Of a DNA stretch of 64,000 nt, positions 58,638 through 64,000 are shown piece after piece. The notes beneath the pieces were generated by a model. The model was not told the origin of the DNA. It was given only the letters and a program-made list of their open reading frames with translations, and made no database searches. How positions within the stretch are numbered: position 1 is the first letter of the stretch; every line of letters starts with the position of its first letter. Origin of the DNA: Uranotaenia lowii (lineage: Eukaryota > Arthropoda > Insecta > Diptera > Culicidae); contig NC_073692.1 in NCBI RefSeq assembly GCF_029784155.1, forward strand, positions 238,346,503 through 238,410,502. The letters run 5' to 3'. Made by a program: the position numbers and the translations under genes.

Positions 58638-58783
58638 AATACCAAGCTAGAATCCCGTCCCGACCACCCCGAATGGTATCTCCGCTTCCGTTTGCTGCAG
58701 GAAAGATCGTAGCTGAGTACGTGAGACCTTTTAAGACCTTTACGTGAGACCGCGACACATTTCACTCACAATATTTTCAGCGT

Positions 58784-59690
58784 TCAAATTTTTAAGTTGT
58801 TGACGTCTTGAAACGTCAACAACTTAAACCTGGGGCAGACTAAGAACGTCAACAACGTGAACCTGGGGCAGACTAAGATAGCATGTTCTGCCGGTTCCTC
58901 CGTATCTACGCATTCCGGGCAATAAGGCGAGCTGATAAGCTTAAACCGATGAAGGTATTGCTTAAAGCACCCATGACCCGAAAGGAACTGCGTCAGGTAA
59001 AAGTTGGCCTTTCCATACTTTCGATTTACCCAGTCTGAAAGTCGCGGGATTAACCTATGCGTCCATCTTGCGTTGTTCGATGCGTTCCATTGCTCCTGCC
59101 ACTTCAGCATTGACGCTGCTCGTTGAATCTCACGCACTTCTCTAATAGCTCTTGCTTTGTAACACTCCATATCCTCCGCCAGAGTTATGTCGATGGGAAT
59201 CATGCCCGCGATGACAAAAGCTGCATCTGCTGATATGGTCCTGTATGCACAGGAAACACGCATGGCTATCAGCCGATGTGTGCTCCGTAATTTGGATCTG
59301 TTGCGCTCTACCTCTATCGCGGAGCTCCAGGCCGCTCCTCCGTATCGTAGTTTCGACTGTGCTACGCTTGCAAGGAGACGTCTCTTGCAACTCTTTGTAC
59401 CATGACAGTTTGGCATAATCCAGGCCAATGAATCTATGACTTTCGATGCATTTTTACAACAGTATTTGACATGCGCACCAAAACTTAAGCGATTGTCGAC
59501 CATTACTCCAAGGTATTTCAGCTGCTGTTTCGAAGATGTCGTGTGCCCTCCAACAGTAATCTCCATGTGCGGCACAACTCTTTTGTTGATCACGAGCAGA
59601 ACTCCGGTTTTATGGTGAGCTATCTGAAGCTTAACTCCCTCCATCCAGATGCCAACCCTTTCTACGGACACCTGCTGCTTCCTATTATCC
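58784..59690 (-). pseudogene. R1 ORF2 C-terminal part (RT thumb and CCHC)
   Basis: Open for about 295 codons: VERVGIWMEGVKLQIAHHKT, LKYLGVMVDNRLSFGAHVKY, SLAWIMPNCHG, KRRLLASVAQSKLRYGGAAW, RVSCAYRTISADAAFVIAGM, then MECYKARAIREVREIQRA and RKYGKANFYLTQFLSGHGCF. It closes with the C-terminal knuckle C-P-E-C, then H and C (YCPECVDTEEPAEHAILVC). These are R1-clade signatures. At 58,820-58,880 a 30-bp stretch is duplicated and extends the tail. It joins the palm fragment (59,690-59,913) by an internal deletion. Confidence 0.9.
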
Positions 59691-60476
59691 TGCAGAGGGT
59701 ATTGGGAACACGCATCCTGTGAAGCGCCTTGGCAATCGCTTCCCAGCTGGCATTGTTGAAGGCATTCTTAACGTCGATTGTCACAATGGCGCAGTGACGA
59801 GCACCTGTCCGCTTCTTTTTATATGCGCGCATCACGTACTCTGTCACCATTCGGATGGCGTCGACCGTAGATCTCCCTTTCCGAAAACCAAATCTGTCTG
59901 TCCAACAGTCCACTTTAACCTTCTGTGTTGATAATTAGTCTGTTAAATATTATCCTCTCCAGTAGCTTACCAAGGGTGTCCACCAGACAAATGGGTCTGT
60001 ATGATGATGGATGCCCTGGAGGTTCCAAGTTTCGGTAGTAGCACCAACTTTGCCGTTTTCCACGAATTGGGAAAAGATCCCTCGTCGAGACACTTTTGTA
60101 GCACCACTCTGAAAGTATCCGGAATGGTTTGTACCGCCACCTTCAGCACTGCAATTAGGATTCCGTCCAGACCAGGGACCTTATTCACCGCAAGTTTCTT
60201 AGCGATAGCTACAAGTTCCTCGTTCGTTACTGGCCCGATGTCGTGGGCACCCGCGTCGTACGGGGTAAGTGGCCACTGCGTCGGGCCATACTGCGCGAAA
60301 AGATGTGCAACGATCTCTCTCAGTTTTTTCGGACACTTTTCGATCGGCGACCTTGGACCCCCGAATCTCGCCAGTGCAACTCTATAGGCTTGGCCCCATG
60401 GGTTATCATCTACGCTCTTGCATAACGCTCTGTAGCAGTTCTCTTTGCTTGCTTTAATAGCTCGCTTAAACGCCAC
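59690..60476 (-). pseudogene. R1 ORF2 reverse transcriptase N-terminal part, catalytic core deleted
   Basis: Minus-strand frames give AFKRAIKASKENCYRALC, DDNPWGQAYRVALARFGG, then PGLDGILIAVLKVA and FPNSWKTAKLVLLPK (60,476-60,025). After a shift follow RFGFRKGRSTVDAIRMVTEY then IVTIDVKNAFNNASW (motif A) and RVPNTLCRIIGSS (59,900-59,692). The next readable residues are QQVSVERVGIWMEGVKL, so about 75 codons with motif B and the YADD/FADD box are missing at about 59,690. The element can no longer reverse transcribe. Confidence 0.88.
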
Positions 60477-60569
60477 CCTGGCTGCTCGATAAACGGCATT
60501 TCTCGTTTCTCCATCGGCTTCGTTTCTGGCCCGTTGAGCTCGTCGTCTGGCTCAGCTATTTTTGAGGTC

Positions 60570-61069
60570 TACCAGTAAGCTGGTCGTCGCCACCACTTCG
60601 GTGTATTCCTTCTGGACATGGTCATGTCGCACACCGCTACCATCATTTCTGTCAGCTGCTCAGCATCATGAACCCGCGATGCTTCCTGCATGTTAATAGC
60701 TTCGATCCACACTTCCTTATCAAAAACTTTGGTCTTCCATCTTCGCTCATGGGCTGGCAGTTGCCTTACTGCCACCGGATTTCGGTCTCCTGCGCTGTAG
60801 CGTATCGCCTAGTGATTGCTGTGCGTATAATCGTCACACACTATCCAATTCATATCAGTTTTTAATGATGGACTCGCAAAGGTGATATCTATCACTGAGT
60901 TCTGTCTGGAATTCCATGCTTGCGATAGGTGCTGATAGATCCAATATTGCACAGCTCAACCTCCAGTCTCGCGAAGGACTCTAGCAAACTGTGGGTTGTT
61001 GCACCTACTACCTCAGTTAATCGCCCAAGCGTTGAAGTCTCCTTCTATCACTACCAGGCTTGGCAAAAG
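60570..61069 (-). pseudogene. R1 endonuclease, C-terminal half
   Basis: Minus strand: LVVIEGDFNAWAIN (61,055-61,010), then in another frame SRQNSVIDITFASPSLKTDM (60,910-60,855), NWIVCDDYTHSNH (SDH motif read as SNH, 60,850-60,815), then AIRYSAGDRNP and RRWKTKVFDKEVWIEAI (to 60,690). The apurinic-type motifs GDFNAW and DITF are kept. At least two stops interrupt it. Confidence 0.85.
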
Positions 61070-61742
61070 GCATCGTCATGAGGCGTGAAGCTGTGACTGT
61101 GAAGCCTCTTGGTCCGTCAAACTCAATTGACTGTTCCTTAACGACCAGTCACTTCGTTTGCCAGTTATTCATTCCCCAGTCATTTGAAGCTAAAATAATA
61201 ACCTAGTCAAGCAATCGCATTCAAACGACCGATGACGAAAAAGAAACGCATTTATTATTATTGTTGCTCCTGCCAGCAAGCCGAAGACGACCGAAGACGA
61301 ACAAGAAAAGCATTTATTATTATTGTTGCTCTCTGCCAGCAAGTCGTTCAATTACGGCGTGTTCGTAAATTGATTTTTTTTCTATCGAAGTGATTTTTTT
61401 TTATCGATGCTGGCGTTCGTAAATTCCAAACAAACGTATGCAAAAGCATATGGAAAGTGATTTGACATCTACCAAACAAATCAATCGACTGATGCATCAC
61501 CCAAAAAAATCAATTTACGAACGCGCCGTTAGTTGTACCTGCCGTCAGCTGCCGATCGAAGTGTGAAGAGATTTGCCAGTCACTCTCAGGAGAAATTTTG
61601 ACCATGTGTAGTAGCTTCGCCAGTCGATGATGGAGAATTGTTGATCGTGCTTTATCCGTCATGCGAGTAGTGAGGCTCCGTCAATTGAGAACAGTGCCAG
61701 TCGTTTGATGAAACAAAACTAGTCGCGTCAAGCGTGACGGGC
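61070..61742 (+). mobile_element. Dispersed repeat inserted in the R1 endonuclease
   Basis: Collinear with 54,521-54,825 but longer, because of internal duplication (CATTTATTATTATTGTTGCT occurs at 61,249 and 61,311) and the MITE at 61355-61528. Endonuclease text on either side reads PVVIS (61,770s) and LVVIEGDFNAW (61,050s), so a short stretch of coding sequence encoding VVI appears on both sides. This could be a diverged target duplication. Confidence 0.7.
61355..61528. mobile_element. 174-bp MITE with TTA target duplication
   Basis: CGGCGTGTTCGTAAATTGAT at 61355 mirrors ATCAATTTACGAACGCGCCG ending at 61528, with one mismatch. TTA flanks both sides (61352-61354, 61529-61531). A 3-bp TTA duplication is typical of PIF/Harbinger elements. 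No ORF; the centre contains GTATGCAAAAGCATAT. Confidence 0.88.
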
Positions 61743-62050
61743 GAAATTTACCATCACTGATTACTACAGGGGTGATTGTCAGTTCGTGAGTGAGTTCATC
61801 CAACATTGTGTTGAACTCCCCGTTCGTCCATCTTGGTGAAGCGTAGCAGCTACAGAAAAAGATGCCGTTAATTTTAGCAATCACGAATCCGTCTCTAGAA
61901 TCTACCACTATCTCCTGGATAGGAAAACGTCCCGTGGCGTGCATAGCAGCTAAGACCTATCCGCTGTCCAATTACCATCCATACGGAATTCTGTATGGTT
62001 CTGATAAAAGTGCCACATCACACTTCCTTTCGCCTACGGTTTGCTCCAGT
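61743..62050 (-). pseudogene. R1 endonuclease, N-terminal half
   Basis: Minus strand: VTKLLLEQTVGERKCDVALL then SEPYRIPYGW (catalytic E in SEP; 62,060-61,975). A stop or shift follows, then ATGRFPIQEIVVDSRDGFVI, AKINGIFFCSCYASPRWT, NTMLDELTHEL and TPVVIS (61,940-61,760). These match the start of R1-clade apurinic endonucleases. Interrupted after VVIS by the repeat insertion. Confidence 0.87.
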
Positions 62051-62068
62051 AGAAGCTTTGTGACCTCC

Positions 62069-62273
62069 CGATTTTTTTTTCTTTTTTTAAATTTTCTTGT
62101 CTATTGTAGGGTCGGCAGGGCCAGGTACTCTGTTCTCCAAACTTTCTCAACGTGGTTTGAACTGCTTCAACACTCACACCTTTTTCCTTAGCTAATTTTC
62201 TGGTTAAAAAACCACTCACGGTGCACCATTCGTGCACAATCCGTTTTCTTTGCTCGGGGGTAAAGCCACGCAT
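62069..62273 (-). pseudogene. ITmD37E transposase, N-terminal helix-turn-helix half
   Basis: ATG at 62273 gives MRGFTPEQRKRIVHEWC then TRKLAKEKGVSVEAVQTTLR, KFGEQ, a DNA-binding helix-turn-helix of ITmD37E-type transposases. Near 62,100-62,070 one frame reads DKKI followed by a lysine run, which in the family precedes RRPSASVRDVAK. That very block begins at 57,950 on the same strand. The lysine-rich codons upstream of the ATG look like AAG-rich leader rather than protein. Confidence 0.82.
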
Positions 62274-63795
62274 TTTCTTTTTCTTCTTCTTATATTTTCT
62301 AGCCGATGCTTTTTTTAGCACGACTCGGAACTGAAACTGAAACAGTACTGAGACTATATGACCAGCGTATCCTTTTATACTCCGTAGAGATATTTTGCAT
62401 TCTTTTATTATCAGTAGAGTTTACAATTCTCGTTAATATTTAATTGAATGATTAATGGCATTTCGGTGAACTATGCATTCTAATAGGAAGAATATCAAAT
62501 GAAATTTATAGACGGATAGATTAGATTAGGATGCATGGAAGGTGCTGACTACTATCAATAGAAACCTTTCAACCAAGAAACGCACGACACGCATCATTAT
62601 TTCTTCTCTCTGCTTGGCTCTCTGTCCAAATCACCTCCCACCGTACCTACTCGGAGAGCAAACAAACACGTTTTGCTGGACGCGCTGCTTGAGGTTCTAG
62701 AAATTCAGGAATGATTTTACGTATATAATTTTCATATTTTTGAGAAATCTCACAGCGTGAATTGTTGCACCTCACTAGAATGTAGATTAAATTCGCTTTC
62801 CAATGAATATACTTTTTATTTGTACAAACAAAGTAAAAGCACTGAAAATCCGGGCACAACCTGACGATGGACCACAAAAACAGATGAAATTTCAATTTGT
62901 AAAAAAATTGCGCAAAGTAGTGAACTTTGAAAAATTCTAGTAAATTCATTCTTTGTTGCATCGAAAATCTAAAGACAGCAAAATTTTAGAATTTTAATAG
63001 ATTTTGTAGTCATATTTTTTAACAAACTCTACCATCGCTCAAACAGTATTGACTAGCAATCGAATGAAAAGTAGGTTTTTCAGACCACTTTTTTGAACTT
63101 TTTGTGACTATTGTTCATATACCGGTAATTCGATAGCAACTTACTACGTTCTTCAGTGAGCGTTTTCGATTGATCTCAATTTTTAAATAAATTCAATATT
63201 TTGTACTGAAAAAGTAACATCATTTTTCCTTCTTCTGTGGAACCGAGCTTGCTTATGGTTTTCGTGCCAATTTATACATTTTTAAAGAAAATTTTCCGCT
63301 GAACAACTTTGTCGAAAACCATAGCTTCATATCTTATAAGGCAAATTATTATAGGCTGTTTGGGATCTGGAATCGTTTTTTTTTTGCGAGCCGATCAGCC
63401 CGGCCGGGCCAAAACAGAGCCAGCCGGAAGCAGACGTCGGAGGTGCTCCGGGTCATTGCCATGCACCCGTGGAGCAGTGCAGCCAGGAAGGGCTGCCAGA
63501 TTATGTGATACCTCAGGAAACCGAGCTGTGATACGAATGTATGTGCGTTTTGGATGTTGTCTTTGTAAATTAAGGTACGAAACGGGCCCGTGCCGTGAGT
63601 AATAATGTTAAGCAAGCTTAGGTTGTTAATATGTCGTAAGAGTAAATTGTGATTGTATCTAAGAAGTTCCGGGTTTTGAGTGTTTGTATTTTGGGTAAAA
63701 GTTAGCCGTGCAGCACACACTGAAAGTCGGTGGTGCTCAACCTGTTTCAACATGTTACATTCCAAACATTTCTTTTTTTTTAATTTCATAAATAA
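62274..63795. other. No gene recognised
   Basis: Probably begins with the transposon's 5' leader (to about 62,400). A 146-codon minus-strand frame (63,349-63,789) and a 104-codon frame (62,647-62,961) have no recognisable domain. The 63,390-63,600 stretch is GC-rich for this window. Confidence 0.4.
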
Positions 63796-64000
63796 ACTAG
63801 CAGACCCGGTAAACTTCGTCTTACCGTGTTAAACTTGGCGTTCATTTTCCATTTTTTTTCTCGCTGATTAATTTAAAAAAAAGCATAAAATATTGAATTG
63901 TTAATCCTTTCGAAACATGTGCTAGTTTTTTTTTTACATTTCCTTCCTTTCCGTTTACTCGAAATGTCCCGCTTAATTCTATCGAAATAAAACCTTATAA
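63796..64000 (+). repeat. ACTAGCAGACCCGG-family repeat, cut by window end
   Basis: ACTAGCAGACCCGGTAAACT followed by TCGTCTTACC is the same head as at 4763. The copy runs off the end of the window. Confidence 0.7.

Larger units (their letters stand above)
57956..62068 (-). mobile_element. R1-clade non-LTR retrotransposon inserted in the ITmD37E gene
   Basis: Minus-strand order: endonuclease start (62,050), endonuclease end (to about 60,800), RT (60,476 to 59,690), C-terminal RT and zinc knuckle (59,690-58,890), and a 3' UTR (58,780 to about 57,960). ORF1 is absent, so the copy is 5' truncated. It is interrupted by a dispersed repeat (61,070-61,742) and by a MITE (58093-58332), and has lost the RT core. 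The 3' UTR contains a partial duplication of GTGTGCCGGTTAGGTAACGC and GTCACAGCATCCACT (58,465 and 58,540). Junction positions are accurate to about 10 bp. Confidence 0.85.

Noticed and set aside
63349..63789. 146-codon minus-strand frame near the window end
   Set aside because: No recognisable domain; low-complexity start; not supported as a gene.
1..64000. LTR retrotransposons or endogenous viral elements
   Set aside because: No paired LTRs, primer-binding site, integrase or protease motif, and no viral replicase or nucleoprotein-like frame was recognised.

Overview
This window looks like gene-poor, repeat-dense DNA from a large insect genome, most likely a mosquito and probably a culicine (Aedes-like). 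The evidence is the AT-rich composition, the absence of any recognisable host exon in 64 kb, ITmD37E-type mariner transposase fragments, an R1-clade, a Jockey-like and RTE-like retrotransposons, a tRNA-headed SINE, and many TIR elements of the kinds common in mosquitoes. The species cannot be fixed from the sequence alone. I found no intact host protein gene, rRNA, functional tRNA or CRISPR array.

Layout. 1-5.4 kb: anonymous sequence, a 961-bp TA-flanked TIR element full of an iterated 13-mer (2766-3730), and a short ACTAGCTGACCCG-family repeat. 5.4-6.95 kb: a 5'-truncated non-LTR retrotransposon with an open RT frame and a (TAA)n tail. 8.0-9.1 kb: a tandem array of about 137 bp that turns into inverted copies. 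11.9-16.4 kb: a decayed Jockey-like element split by a 1,972-bp TIR transposon carrying a dead transposase. 18.6-21.6 kb: a 3,013-bp foldback hAT element with arms of nearly 0.9 kb and an exact 8-bp target duplication. It sits just upstream of, and probably in the 5' part of, a long two-ORF non-LTR retrotransposon (to about 26.2 kb) whose ORF1 joins a PHD-like finger to zinc knuckles. 27.7-28.4 kb: a TIR element rich in TTCGTTCGAACGAA-type palindromes. 28.9-30.6 kb: a second decayed RT element. 31 kb: an RTE scrap.

35.6-39.3 kb: a piggyBac-like non-autonomous element, itself hit by a 1,523-bp foldback hAT and a SINE. 41.5 kb: a pogo-like MITE. 43.5-47.0 kb: a long hairpin, an array with an exact 143-bp period, and a companion repeat, bounded by inverted ACTAGC ends. 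49.7-50.8 kb: a broken ITmD37E transposase. 51.0-51.4 kb: a further tandem array. 52.6-53.1 kb: another TIR element. 53.5-54.2 kb: an RTE 3' end with a 16-bp target duplication, inside a 213-bp tandem duplication.

57.2-62.3 kb is the most layered locus. An ITmD37E transposase is cut in two by an R1-clade retrotransposon on the minus strand. The retrotransposon's endonuclease is interrupted by another repeat, which contains a 174-bp MITE, and its 3' region holds a 240-bp palindromic MITE.

Nothing here acts as a pathway. What the window records is an insertion history: target duplications and split reading frames give the relative order of at least ten insertions. The only long intact frames are the RT fragment at 5.4 kb, ORF1 at 21.9 kb and the RT part of ORF2 at 24.1-25.9 kb.
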